From positions 1 through 54,175 of the forward strand of contig NZ_RQXT01000048.1 in NCBI RefSeq assembly GCF_003863365.1: a stretch of DNA of 54,175 bases, read 5' to 3'. The position numbers were made by a program, and so were the translations under genes. Source of the DNA: Mesorhizobium tamadayense (lineage in GTDB: Bacteria; Pseudomonadota; Alphaproteobacteria; Rhizobiales; Rhizobiaceae). How positions within the stretch are numbered: position 1 is the stretch's first letter; the number at the start of each line of letters is the position of its first letter. Below the pieces are notes generated by a model. The model did not search any database and was not told the origin of the DNA. It saw nothing but the letters and a program-made list of their open reading frames with translations. Below, one piece after another: positions 27,026 through 36,137 of the stretch.

Positions 27026-28810
27026 TCAGCCTTCTGCCGGCAGCGTCACGACGAAGCGCGCGCCCTTGATCTCGCCCGGCTTGGTGCCGGGGATGTTTTC
27101 CGCCGTCAGCGTGCCGCCATGCGCCTCGACGATTTGGCGGCTGATCGACAGGCCAAGGCCGGAATTCTGGCCAAAGGCCTCGCCGGCGGGCCGGTCGGTG
27201 TAGAAGCGCTCGAAAATGCGGTCGATCTTTTCGGCCCTGATGCCCGGACCGTTGTCGTCGACGGTGACGATGTTGAACTTTCCGGCGTGCGCCAGCGAGA
27301 TGGTGATATGGCCGTGCCCCTCGGGAACGAAGGAGCGGGCGTTCTCGATCAGATTGGTGATGACCTGGCCGATCCTGAGGTCGTGGCCGACAACAACATA
27401 GCCTTTGACGCCTTGCGGCAGCTTGGCGACCTTGAGCTCGATCTCGACCGCCTTCTTGTTGCGGGTGGTCTCGCGCGAGACCGCGATGAGGTCGGTGATG
27501 AACTTCTTCAGATCGACCGTCGAGGCATCCTCGCGCGCCAATTCGGCGTCGAGGCGCGACGCGTCGGAAATGTCGGTGATCAGCCGGTCGAGCCGCTTCA
27601 CGTCGTGCTGGATGATCTCCATCAGCCGCGCGCGCGAGGTGTCGTTCTTGGCCAGCGGCAGCGTTTCGACCGCGCTGCGCAGCGAGGTCAGCGGGTTCTT
27701 GAGCTCATGCGAGACGTCGGCGGCGAAGCTTTCGATCGCCTCGATGCGCGCATAGAGCGCGTTGGTCATGTCGCGCACCGCGATCGACAGATTGCCGATC
27801 TCGTCCTGACGGTCGGAGAAGTCCGGGATCTCCTCGCGGTTCTTGACGCCACGCCGCACCCGGACCGCGGCGGCGGAAAGCCGCCGCAGCGGATTGGCGA
27901 TGGTGGAGGCCAAGAGCAGCGACAGGATGGCCGTGACGAGCGCCGCGATGCCGAACACGCGCAGGATCGCCTTGCGCTCCGCAGCGACGATCTTGTCGAT
28001 GTCGCCGCCTTCGGTGGACAGCATCAGCACCCCGAGCACGGCGCGGAAGCGCTGGATCGGCACTGCCACGGAGACGATCTGCTCGCCCTGCTCGCTCACC
28101 CGCACGATGGTCGAGGGGCTGCCGGTCAGCGCCTTGACCACTTCGGGGAAGGCCGCGCCGTTGCCGCCGGGCTGCTCGTGATAGACCGGCAGGTCCTTGT
28201 TGCGGAAGAAGTCGAAGACGAATTTCTCGACGCGCTCCAGGAGGCCCGGCTGCTCGTCATCGACCGGCGGCAGGTCGTAGCGCAGGATCTGGCCGCGCGA
28301 ATAGAGATGCCGCGAATCGAGCAGGAGATTCGCGTCGCGGTCATAGATGCGCGCGCGTGTGCGGGTCGGCGAGATCAGCCTTCTCAGCACCGGCGCCACA
28401 CGCTCGGGATTGATCGGGAAGTCGAGATTGTCGAGCTGGTCGGAGCCCGGCCCCAGGCTTTCGCCGGCCTGCAGCTCGAGCAGCTTTTCCGGATCGATGC
28501 TGATCGAATCGGTCTCGACCGTCGCCGAAGCCGCGATGGCGCCGGCGATGATCTCGCCTTGCGTCATCAAACTTTCGACGCGGGCGTCGATCAGCCCGTC
28601 ACGGAAGGTGTTGAGGTAAAGGATGCCGGTGACCAGCACGGCAAGGCCGGCCAGGTTGAGGAACAGGATGCGCCGCGTCAGGCTGGAGAAAATGTGGTGG
28701 CCGAGAAACCGGCGCATCGGCACGGTGATCTTCGACAGGAATGCGGGCACCATCCGCGATGGGCGCCTCGCCGCGCCCGCCCGCCTGCCTCGCTCTATCT
28801 CAACTGCCAT
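27026..28810 (-). CDS. chvG: Sensor histidine kinase ChvG/ExoS
   Basis: A 594-residue membrane sensor kinase of the ChvG/ExoS type, which in rhizobia senses acid or envelope and host signals, is restrained by periplasmic ExoR, and phosphorylates ChvI. Two transmembrane helices (about 47-67 and 284-303) flank a periplasmic domain of about 215 residues, then come HAMP, the H-box SFAADVSHELKNPLTSL (His368) and an ATPase domain with NLIENARSFVPEG, DDNGPGI and GLGLSISRQIVEAHGG. The long basic N-terminus MAVEIERGRRAGAARRPS is conserved in family members. It lies 77 bases downstream of chvI. Confidence 0.95.
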   Translation of the reverse strand: MAVEIERGRRAGAARRPSRMVPAFLSKITVPMRRFLGHHIFSSLTRRILFLNLAGLAVLVTGILYLNTFRDGLIDARVESLMTQGEIIAGAIAASATVETDSISIDPEKLLELQAGESLGPGSDQLDNLDFPINPERVAPVLRRLISPTRTRARIYDRDANLLLDSRHLYSRGQILRYDLPPVDDEQPGLLERVEKFVFDFFRNKDLPVYHEQPGGNGAAFPEVVKALTGSPSTIVRVSEQGEQIVSVAVPIQRFRAVLGVLMLSTEGGDIDKIVAAERKAILRVFGIAALVTAILSLLLASTIANPLRRLSAAAVRVRRGVKNREEIPDFSDRQDEIGNLSIAVRDMTNALYARIEAIESFAADVSHELKNPLTSLRSAVETLPLAKNDTSRARLMEIIQHDVKRLDRLITDISDASRLDAELAREDASTVDLKKFITDLIAVSRETTRNKKAVEIELKVAKLPQGVKGYVVVGHDLRIGQVITNLIENARSFVPEGHGHITISLAHAGKFNIVTVDDNGPGIRAEKIDRIFERFYTDRPAGEAFGQNSGLGLSISRQIVEAHGGTLTAENIPGTKPGEIKGARFVVTLPAEG

Positions 28811-28887
28811 CGAATAGCAGCTCCCGGCCTGTTCCTATGCATGTCGTTGCCTAAAACCGCTGCACGCTTTGGGCAACATCCATCAGC

Positions 28888-29589
28888 TCATGCTTCGCGG
28901 AACCGGTACCCGACTCCGTAAAGGGTTTCGATCATCTCGAAGTCGTCATCGACGGCCTTGAACTTCTTGCGCAGCCGCTTGATGTGGCTGTCGATGGTGC
29001 GGTCGTCGACATAGACCTGTTCATCATAGGCCGAATCCATCAGCGCATCACGGCTTTTTACCACACCGGGGCGCTGCGCCAGCGAATGCAGGATCAGGAA
29101 CTCCGTCACCGTCAGCGTCACCGGTTCGCCTTTCCAGGTGCAGGTGTGCCGCTCCTGGTCCATCACCAGTTGGCCGCGTTCGAGCGAGCGTGCCTGCTGG
29201 CTGGGCGCTTTGGCGGCCGCCTCGCGGGCGCTGGTGCGGCGCAGCACCGCGCGCACCCGCTCGACCAGGAGACGCTGCGAGAACGGTTTGCGGATGAAGT
29301 CGTCGGCGCCCATCTTGAGGCCGAACAATTCGTCGATCTCATCGTCCTTCGAGGTCAGGAAGATCACCGGCAGGTCGGATTTCTGCCGCATGCGGCGCAA
29401 CAACTCCATGCCGTCCATGCGCGGCATCTTGATGTCGAGGATGGCGAGGTTCGGCGGCCGCGCCGCCAGGCCTTCCAGCGCCGACGCGCCATCGGTGTAG
29501 GTCTCGACGCGGTAGCCCTCGGATTCGAGCGCGATCGACACCGAAGTCAAAATATTGCGGTCGTCGTCGACAAGCGCGATTGTTGCCAT
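28888..29589 (-). CDS. chvI: Response regulator ChvI
   Basis: A 233-residue OmpR/PhoB-type regulator. The receiver begins MATIALVDDDRNILTSVSI, with phospho-acceptor Asp52 in AILDIKMPRMDG and the conserved TSKDDEIDELFGLKMGADDF Lys. The winged-helix domain (about 135-233) ends with DDRTIDSHIKRLRKKF and YGVGYRFRE. The ATG at 29589 reproduces the usual N-terminus; an in-frame ATG 18 bases upstream is possible. ChvI controls exopolysaccharide, motility and symbiosis genes in Sinorhizobium and virulence genes in Agrobacterium. It is divergent from pckA across an AT-rich control region. Confidence 0.96.
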   Translation of the reverse strand: MATIALVDDDRNILTSVSIALESEGYRVETYTDGASALEGLAARPPNLAILDIKMPRMDGMELLRRMRQKSDLPVIFLTSKDDEIDELFGLKMGADDFIRKPFSQRLLVERVRAVLRRTSAREAAAKAPSQQARSLERGQLVMDQERHTCTWKGEPVTLTVTEFLILHSLAQRPGVVKSRDALMDSAYDEQVYVDDRTIDSHIKRLRKKFKAVDDDFEMIETLYGVGYRFREA

Positions 29590-29931
29590 TTCAAGCGGCT
29601 CCCTCATGAGCTGTCCCCTTCTTTCGTCGAGAAAGGGCTTTTGCAGGACAAATTGGGTACAAAATGTGGCACGGGCCCTGTCCGAAGTCACGGGCGGTCT
29701 GCCGCTACACACGATCGCACCCGTAACGGGATTGGACGAACAATGCCTGCCAATCCTTTGGGCAACTTCTATGACTTTTTGCACATATAAACGATTTAAA
29801 CAACTTTCAAATTTTTTAAATCGATTAATGATTTGATATCATTTGGCTTTTCTGGTTCTGAACTTTATCGGCCCGCTTGCGGGCTCCGGACCCCATCGGT
29901 CGAATGCGGCCAAATCCAGAGAGGAAATTTG
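29590..29931. promoter_or_regulatory. Divergent chvI-pckA control region
   Basis: This 342-base gap has no gene. Its central part, about 29765-29850, is much richer in A and T than anything nearby and holds two inverted repeats: CGATTTAAA (29792-29800) with TTTAAATCG (29815-29823), and AATGAT (29827-29832) with ATCATT (29838-29843). These are candidate regulator sites for one or both divergent genes. GAGGAAATTT just before 29932 is the pckA ribosome site. Confidence 0.55.
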
Positions 29932-31542
29932 ATGTCGGAAGCCGGCAAACGCAACCCCGACTGCGCTGTTGACGCGATCGGCCTGAAGACCACGGGCACG
30001 GTGCGTTACAATTTCGGCGCCGCCGAGCTCTATGAGGAAGCGATCCGCCGCGGCGAAGCGAAATTGACGGCGCAGGGCGCGCTGGTTGCCGAGACCGGCC
30101 AGCACACCGGCCGCTCGCCGAAGGACAAGTTCGTCGTGCGCGACGACAACACCGGGCCGCATGTCTGGTGGGACAACAACAAGGCCATCTCGCCGGCGCA
30201 GTTCGAGGCGCTCCATGCCGATTTCCGCGCCCACGCGGTCGGCAAGGATCTCTATGTGCAGGACCTCGTCGGCGGCGCCGACACCGAGTTCCAGTTGCCT
30301 GTTCGGGTCGTCACCGAATTCGCCTGGCATTCGCTGTTCATCCGCAATCTTCTGATCCGACCGCAAGCCTCGGAGCTCGAGCGCTTCGTGCCGGAGATGA
30401 CGATCATCGACCTGCCGTCGTTCCGCGCCGACCCGGTTCGCCACGGCACCCGCGCTGAGACGGTGATCGCGGTCGATCTGAGCCGCAAGATCGTGCTGAT
30501 CGGCGGCACCTCCTATGCCGGCGAGATGAAGAAGTCGGTGTTCACCATGCTGAATTACCTGTTGCCGGACAAGGGCGTAATGCCGATGCATTGCTCGGCC
30601 AATGAGGGACCCGCCGGCGATGCGGCCGTCTTCTTCGGCCTGTCCGGAACCGGCAAGACGACGCTGTCGGCCGATCCGTCGCGCACGCTGATCGGCGACG
30701 ACGAGCACGGCTGGGGCCCGCGCGGCATCTTCAACTTCGAAGGCGGCTGCTACGCCAAGACCATCAGGCTGTCGGCCGAGGCGGAGCCGGAGATATTCGC
30801 CACCACGCAGCGCTTCGGCACGGTGCTGGAGAATGTGGTTCTGGACGCCGGCCGCATGCCGGATTTCGATGACGGCGGCCTCACCGAGAACACACGCTGC
30901 GCCTATCCGCTGGATTACATCCCCAATGCCTCAAGGACCGGTCGCGCCGGCCATCCGAACAACATCATCATGCTGACCGCCGATGCCTTCGGCGTCATGC
31001 CGCCGATCGCCAGGCTGACGCCGGCGCAGGCCATGTACCACTTCCTGTCGGGGTATACCGCCAAGGTTGCCGGCACGGAAAAGGGCGTCACCGAGCCTGA
31101 GGCGACGTTCTCGACCTGCTTCGGCGCGCCCTTCATGCCGCGCCATCCTTCCGAATACGGCAACCTGCTGCGCGAGCTGATCGCCGGCCACGGCGTCGAT
31201 TGCTGGCTGGTCAACACCGGCTGGACCGGGGGCGCCTACGGCACCGGCCGCCGCATGCCGATCAAGGTGACGCGCGCCCTGCTCGGCGCGGCGCTCGACG
31301 GCTCGCTCAATGCCGCCGAATTCCGCACCGACGCCAATTTCGGCTTCGAGGTGCCGGTGGCGGTTCCGGGCATCGACGGCGCCATTCTCGATCCACGCTC
31401 GACCTGGGCGGACAAGGCCGCCTACGACCGGCAGGCTTCGAGGCTGGTCAGCATGTTCGCCGTCAATTTCGAGAAGTTCGAGCAGCATGTCGACGCCGCC
31501 GTGCTTGGTGCCGCCCCGCATCTGCAGGAAGCGGCCGAATAG
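29932..31542 (+). CDS. pckA: Phosphoenolpyruvate carboxykinase (ATP)
   Basis: PckA converts oxaloacetate and ATP to phosphoenolpyruvate, the entry to gluconeogenesis during growth on dicarboxylates. The 536-residue protein has the substrate-binding RSPKDKFVVRD near 65, GGTSYAGEMKKSVF with active-site Lys, the P-loop FFGLSGTGKTTLSADP (about 242), the metal and kinase-2 motif LIGDDEHGW, and NTGWTGGAYGTGRRM. The ATG at 29932 has GAGGAAATTT upstream. The adjacency with chvI is conserved in rhizobia, where ChvI-linked and carbon-source control of pckA has been reported. Confidence 0.98.
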   Translation: MSEAGKRNPDCAVDAIGLKTTGTVRYNFGAAELYEEAIRRGEAKLTAQGALVAETGQHTGRSPKDKFVVRDDNTGPHVWWDNNKAISPAQFEALHADFRAHAVGKDLYVQDLVGGADTEFQLPVRVVTEFAWHSLFIRNLLIRPQASELERFVPEMTIIDLPSFRADPVRHGTRAETVIAVDLSRKIVLIGGTSYAGEMKKSVFTMLNYLLPDKGVMPMHCSANEGPAGDAAVFFGLSGTGKTTLSADPSRTLIGDDEHGWGPRGIFNFEGGCYAKTIRLSAEAEPEIFATTQRFGTVLENVVLDAGRMPDFDDGGLTENTRCAYPLDYIPNASRTGRAGHPNNIIMLTADAFGVMPPIARLTPAQAMYHFLSGYTAKVAGTEKGVTEPEATFSTCFGAPFMPRHPSEYGNLLRELIAGHGVDCWLVNTGWTGGAYGTGRRMPIKVTRALLGAALDGSLNAAEFRTDANFGFEVPVAVPGIDGAILDPRSTWADKAAYDRQASRLVSMFAVNFEKFEQHVDAAVLGAAPHLQEAAE

Positions 31543-31563
31543 TCGCTCTGTGGCATTCTTCCT

Positions 31564-31597
31564 AAAGGGCCCGGCTTCTGGCGGGCCTTTTCTTTTT
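31564..31597 (+). terminator. Rho-independent terminator of pckA
   Basis: AAAGGGCCCG (31564-31573) pairs with CGGGCCTTT (31582-31590) through one wobble pair, followed by TTTTCTTTTT. It lies 21 bases after the pckA stop. Confidence 0.75.
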
Positions 31598-31611
31598 ACC
31601 GCCGCCGCGCC

Positions 31612-32061
<450 letters not shown>

Positions 32062-32141
32062 GCATCGGGCGGCGGCCGCTTTCGGGTCGCGGAGCCGTCC
32101 TGTCGGTGGCATGCTCGGACGAATTGATCGGATCGAATCCC

Positions 32142-32762
32142 ATGCTCGTTCTGCCCAAGGGCGTTCGCCACATGCCGGGCTATCTGCCGCGCGCGGCGCA
32201 GGAACCGCTCGTCGAGGACATCAGGCGTGTCGTGCAGGCCGCGCCGCTCTACGTGCCGGCCATGCCGCGCACCGGCAAGGAGATGAGCGTGCGCATGACC
32301 AATTGCGGCACGCTCGGCTGGGTGACCGACCGCGAGCGCGGCTATCGCTACCAGCAGACACATCCGGTGACAGGCGAGCCGTGGCCGCCGATCCCCGAGC
32401 CCTTGCTGCAATTGTGGCGCGAGGTGTCGGCCTATCCGCATCCGCCGGAAGCCTGCCTCGTCAATTTCTATTCGAGCGAGGCCAAGATGGGCCTGCACCA
32501 GGACCGCGACGAGCAGGAGTTTGCCGCGCCCGTCGTTTCGGTGTCGCTGGGCGACGACTGCCTGTTCCGCGTCGGCCAGACGAGGCGCGAAGGCGGCACG
32601 AAGTCGTTCAGGCTGAAGAGCGGCGATGTCGTCGTGCTCGGCGGCGAGGGACGCCTCTGCTTCCACGGCGTCGACCGCATCTATCCGGCGACATCGGCGC
32701 TGCTGAAGAATGGCGGCCGCATCAATCTGACGCTGCGGCGGGTGACGGTGCCTGCAAACTAA
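32142..32762 (+). CDS. alkB: DNA oxidative demethylase AlkB
   Basis: AlkB is a 2-oxoglutarate/Fe(II) dioxygenase that removes 1-methyladenine and 3-methylcytosine lesions from DNA or RNA. The 206-residue protein contains CLVNFYSSEAKMGLHQDRDE with the iron-binding HxD, the distal iron His in CFHGVDRIYP, and the 2-oxoglutarate-binding Arg in GGRINLTLRRV. The ATG at 32142 was preferred to 32106 because the MLVLPKGVRHMPGYL beginning fits the family. It runs in the same direction as arfB, 80 bases away. Confidence 0.95.
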   Translation: MLVLPKGVRHMPGYLPRAAQEPLVEDIRRVVQAAPLYVPAMPRTGKEMSVRMTNCGTLGWVTDRERGYRYQQTHPVTGEPWPPIPEPLLQLWREVSAYPHPPEACLVNFYSSEAKMGLHQDRDEQEFAAPVVSVSLGDDCLFRVGQTRREGGTKSFRLKSGDVVVLGGEGRLCFHGVDRIYPATSALLKNGGRINLTLRRVTVPAN

Positions 32763-32819
32763 CCAAATCTACAGTTTTCTCTCATAAGGACGGTCAGGTA
32801 TTGCGGCTTGGGTGTGGCA

Positions 32820-33944
32820 ATGACTGAAAGCTATCCGGTCCTCCGCGGCCTGTGGGCGATCGCCAGGGAGGCAGCCCAACTCATTCGAAGGGATTCGGGT
32901 CTCTATCTGGCCGTCGTCATCTATGTTTTGGCTGGGCTGATCTTTCTGAACGCGATAGGCGCCGCCGACCGCCTCGCGTTCTCGATATATTTCCAGTCCT
33001 GGACCGTTCTGAACTGCCTGATATGGCCTGTGCTAGCCATCATTTTCGACGCAATTCTCATTCTACACCGCTTCAATTCCCGGCGACCTCTTGTCGTGAA
33101 ACGAGTGTTTTCCACTGGGCGGTGGGCATACGCGCTATCCGGGTTGTGCCTTCTCATGGCGCTCATGATCTTTCAAGGCAACTTCACTTCTGTGAAGAAC
33201 GGGATGTCGCTCTGGCAGGACGGTTTTCGATTTGATGTTGTGCAAGCCAACATCGACGCTTTCCTCCATTTTGGCACCGATCCATGGCGCTGGCTCTACT
33301 CCGTGGCCGAAAGTGATCTGGTGCGCGCCATAATAGAGTGGAACTACAACGTCTTCTGGTTTCTACTGAACTTCGGCGCCTTGTTCTTCGTCGCGACATC
33401 GCCCATGGTGGCATCGGTCCGGACGCGCTATCTCGCCTGCTTTATGGCAGTCTGGATCCTTGTCGGGAACATCCTGGCTGCGCTGTTCCTGTCGGCAGGT
33501 CCGGCATTTTACGGTTCGGTCACGGGAGACACGGCGCGGTTTGGCGAACAGCTTGCATTCCTGGCCCGCGGGGCTGCGTCAAGCAACTCCGCTGCTGCCT
33601 ATCAGCAATATCTATGGTCGCTGTATGAGGCCAAGCAAACGGGTTTTGCTACAGGTATCTCGGCGTTTCCCAGTGTCCACGTCGGTCTTGCGATGCTGAA
33701 CGCATTGTTCTTGCGCGAATACAGCCGCTTTCTCGGCGTCTTCGCTTTGCTCTACGTGGCCTTTGTCGCGGTGAGTTCGGTCTATCTGGCGTGGCACTAT
33801 GCAATAGACGGCTATGTCGCCGCCATCGTCGTGCTCGTGATTTATGTCGTGGCTCGCAAACTGATCCCTGCGGACCGTCGGCCGGTGCCGAGCATGACGA
33901 GCGCGACCGTCAATCGTCCTGTTGCGGCCGCTACGGTTTTCTGA
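32820..33944 (+). CDS. PAP2-superfamily membrane protein (Aur1/Ipt1-like)
   Basis: A 374-residue inner-membrane protein with about eight hydrophobic helices. The C-terminal half has the PAP2 active-site motifs GISAFPSVHVGLAML (phosphatase motif 2) and SSVYLAWHYAIDGYVAA (motif 3 with the catalytic His and Asp), as in lipid phosphatases and inositol-phosphotransferase-like PAP2_3 proteins. Motif 1 (KxxxxxxRP) is not obvious. Base composition is visibly richer in A and T than in its neighbours, and codon use is less GC-biased, which hints at acquisition from elsewhere. The lipid substrate is unknown. An ATG at 32820 or an in-frame start four codons earlier is possible. Confidence 0.78.
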   Translation: MTESYPVLRGLWAIAREAAQLIRRDSGLYLAVVIYVLAGLIFLNAIGAADRLAFSIYFQSWTVLNCLIWPVLAIIFDAILILHRFNSRRPLVVKRVFSTGRWAYALSGLCLLMALMIFQGNFTSVKNGMSLWQDGFRFDVVQANIDAFLHFGTDPWRWLYSVAESDLVRAIIEWNYNVFWFLLNFGALFFVATSPMVASVRTRYLACFMAVWILVGNILAALFLSAGPAFYGSVTGDTARFGEQLAFLARGAASSNSAAAYQQYLWSLYEAKQTGFATGISAFPSVHVGLAMLNALFLREYSRFLGVFALLYVAFVAVSSVYLAWHYAIDGYVAAIVVLVIYVVARKLIPADRRPVPSMTSATVNRPVAAATVF

Positions 33945-34029
33945 GCCCCGTCTCCTTGTGCAAACCCTCCGGCGCGTAGCCGGTTGCATTGCTACCGGCC
34001 CGCCCCATTCCGCGCCTCCGCGGGATCGG

Positions 34030-34989
34030 TCAAAGCTTCCGCAGCGCCACCTCTTCGACCAGGTGGTTGGCGCCCTTGCGCAGGATGAGGTCGGCGCGCG
34101 CCCTCGTCGGCAGGATGTTCTCGCGCAGGTTCTTCAGGTTGATGTTGCTCCACAGGCCCTCGGCGATGGCGCGCGCGGCATCCTCCGAAAGCTGCGAATA
34201 GCGGTGGAAGAAAGAGTCCGGATTGCGGAAGGCGGTCTCGCGCAGGCGCATGAAGCGCTGGATGTACCACTGGTGGATCAGCTTCTCGTCGGCATCGATA
34301 TAGATGGCGAAGTCGAAGAAGTCGGACAGGAACGGCACGATCTTGCCGTCCTTCGGCAGCTTGCCCGGCTGCAGCACGTTGATGCCCTCGAAGATCAATA
34401 TGTCCGGCCGGTCGATGGTCTGGAACTCGCCGGGAATGACGTCGTAGGTCAGGTGCGAATAGACTGGCGCGCGGACATCGCGCTGCGCCGACTTGATGCC
34501 GGACAGGAAGCGCAGCAGCGCGCCAACGTCGTAGCTGTCCGGAAAGCCCTTGCGCTCCATCAGATTGTCGCGGCGCAAGATCTCGTTTGGCAGAAGGAAG
34601 CCGTCGGTGGTGACGAGGTCGACCTTAGGGCTCGAAGGCCAGCGCGCCAGCAATTCCTTGAGCACCCGGGCCGTGGTCGACTTGCCGACCGCGACCGAGC
34701 CGGCGATGCCGATGATGAACGGCGTCTTGACCACGTCTTGCGCGTTGAAGAAGGCCTGGCGTTGCCTGAACAGCAGCTGGCTCGCCTCGACATGCGCCGA
34801 AAGCAGGCGGGAAAGCGAGAGATAAATCCGCTTGACCTCTTCGAGGTCGACCGGGTCGTTGAGCGAGCGCAGCCGGTGGATCTCGTCCTCGGTGAGCGTG
34901 AGCGGCGTGTCGGCGCGGAATTGCGACCATTGCTCGGCCGAGAAGAAGCGGTAGGGGGAATATTTCTCGGTAGGAGCAAGCTGGTCCAT
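34030..34989 (-). CDS. coaA: Type I pantothenate kinase
   Basis: CoaA phosphorylates pantothenate, the first and feedback-regulated step of coenzyme A synthesis. The 319-residue protein has YSPYRFFSAEQWSQFR at the start, P-loop GIAGSVAVGKSTTARVL (about residue 95), VTTDGFLLPN, YDVIPGE and FEGINVLQ, all typical of the bacterial type I enzyme. The ATG at 34989 has GCAGGAGAC upstream. It follows hisE by 23 bases at the end of the his cluster, an arrangement common in rhizobia. Confidence 0.97.
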   Translation of the reverse strand: MDQLAPTEKYSPYRFFSAEQWSQFRADTPLTLTEDEIHRLRSLNDPVDLEEVKRIYLSLSRLLSAHVEASQLLFRQRQAFFNAQDVVKTPFIIGIAGSVAVGKSTTARVLKELLARWPSSPKVDLVTTDGFLLPNEILRRDNLMERKGFPDSYDVGALLRFLSGIKSAQRDVRAPVYSHLTYDVIPGEFQTIDRPDILIFEGINVLQPGKLPKDGKIVPFLSDFFDFAIYIDADEKLIHQWYIQRFMRLRETAFRNPDSFFHRYSQLSEDAARAIAEGLWSNINLKNLRENILPTRARADLILRKGANHLVEEVALRKL

Positions 34990-35012
34990 CGAGTCTCCTG
35001 CCCTCCTCGCCG

Positions 35013-35336
35013 TCAGCCCTTGGGCCGGGACGCCTTTTCGGCGACGCCCGAGCGGCCGGTGCGGCCCTCGAGCTCCTTCAGCACGTCGTCCAGGGGAATG
35101 CCGGCGATGCCGAGGACGACAAGCCAATGATATAGAAGATCGGCGCTTTCCGAAACGAGGGCCTGCCTGTCGCCGCGAATGGCGGCGATCACGGTCTCGA
35201 CCGCTTCCTCGCCGAGTTTCTGCGCCGCCTTGTCCATGCCTTTGGCGAACAGCTTCGCCGTCCATGACTCCGGGTCGCCGGAATGGGCGCGCTGATCGAT
35301 GATCGTTTCCAGCTCGGCGAGCGAAAATTGAGCCAT
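35013..35336 (-). CDS. hisE: Phosphoribosyl-ATP diphosphatase
   Basis: HisE removes pyrophosphate from phosphoribosyl-ATP, step two of histidine synthesis. The 107-residue all-alpha MazG-like protein carries the EEAVETVIAAIRGD and ESADLLYHWLVVL motifs whose acidic residues bind magnesium. It is a stand-alone protein not fused to HisI, as usual in alphaproteobacteria. It sits nine bases downstream of hisF. Confidence 0.96.
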   Translation of the reverse strand: MAQFSLAELETIIDQRAHSGDPESWTAKLFAKGMDKAAQKLGEEAVETVIAAIRGDRQALVSESADLLYHWLVVLGIAGIPLDDVLKELEGRTGRSGVAEKASRPKG

Positions 35337-35345
35337 AGCAGTGGT

Positions 35346-36137
35346 TTAAGTCCGATGGACAGCCGAGTCCAGCCGCATCGGCAGGCCCGCGCCCGCCATA
35401 TGCGCCTTGGCCTCGGCGATCGTGTAGGTGCCGAAATGGAAGATCGAGGCGGCAAGCACGGCGCCGGCATGGCCGTCGCGGATGCCCTCGACCAGGTGAT
35501 CAAGCGTGCCGACGCCGCCCGAAGCGATCACCGGCACGCGCACGGCGTCAGCGATGGCGCGGGTGAGCGCGATGTCGTAGCCGGCCTTGGTGCCGTCGCG
35601 GTCCATCGAGGTAAGCAGTATCTCGCCGGCGCCGCGGTCGACCATCTCCTTGGCGAATTCGACCGCGTCGATGCCGGTCTTCTCGCGCCCGCCATGCGTG
35701 AAGATCTCCCAGCGGTCGGCCTCGCCGGCCGCCGACACCTTCTTGGCGTCGATCGCCACGACAATGCACTGGTTGCCGAACTTGTCGGCGGCCTCAGCGA
35801 CGAAATCCGGGTTCTTCACCGCCGCCGTGTTGATCGACACCTTGTCGGCGCCGGCCAGAAGCAGCCTTCGGATGTCGGCCACCTGGCGCACGCCGCCGCC
35901 GACGGTGAGCGGCATGAAGCACTGTTCGGCCGTACGGGCGACGACGTCGAAGATCGTCTCGCGGTTGTCGGACGATGCGGTGATGTCGAGAAAGCAGAGC
36001 TCGTCGGCGCCGGCCGCGTCATAGGCCTTGGCGGCCTCGACCGGATCGCCGGCATCGACCAGGTCGACAAAATTGACGCCCTTGACGACACGGCCGTTCT
36101 TGACGTCGAGGCAGGGGATGACGCGGGCCTTCAGCAT
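35346..36137 (-). CDS. hisF: Imidazole glycerol phosphate synthase, cyclase subunit
   Basis: HisF with HisH forms imidazole-glycerol phosphate and AICAR from PRFAR, with ammonia supplied by HisH. The 263-residue barrel has catalytic Asp residues in VIPCLDVKNGRVVKGVNF (Asp11) and VAIDAKK, plus TVGGGVR and ASGGVGTLDH phosphate-binding loops. Its ATG shares one base with the stop of the arginase-like gene (TGATG), so the two are translationally coupled. Confidence 0.98.
   Translation of the reverse strand: MLKARVIPCLDVKNGRVVKGVNFVDLVDAGDPVEAAKAYDAAGADELCFLDITASSDNRETIFDVVARTAEQCFMPLTVGGGVRQVADIRRLLLAGADKVSINTAAVKNPDFVAEAADKFGNQCIVVAIDAKKVSAAGEADRWEIFTHGGREKTGIDAVEFAKEMVDRGAGEILLTSMDRDGTKAGYDIALTRAIADAVRVPVIASGGVGTLDHLVEGIRDGHAGAVLAASIFHFGTYTIAEAKAHMAGAGLPMRLDSAVHRT

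Noticed and set aside
33945..34029. A hairpin (GCCGGT with ACCGGC) between the convergent PAP2 and coaA genes as a terminator.
   Set aside because: The stem is only six pairs and has no T-run on either strand.
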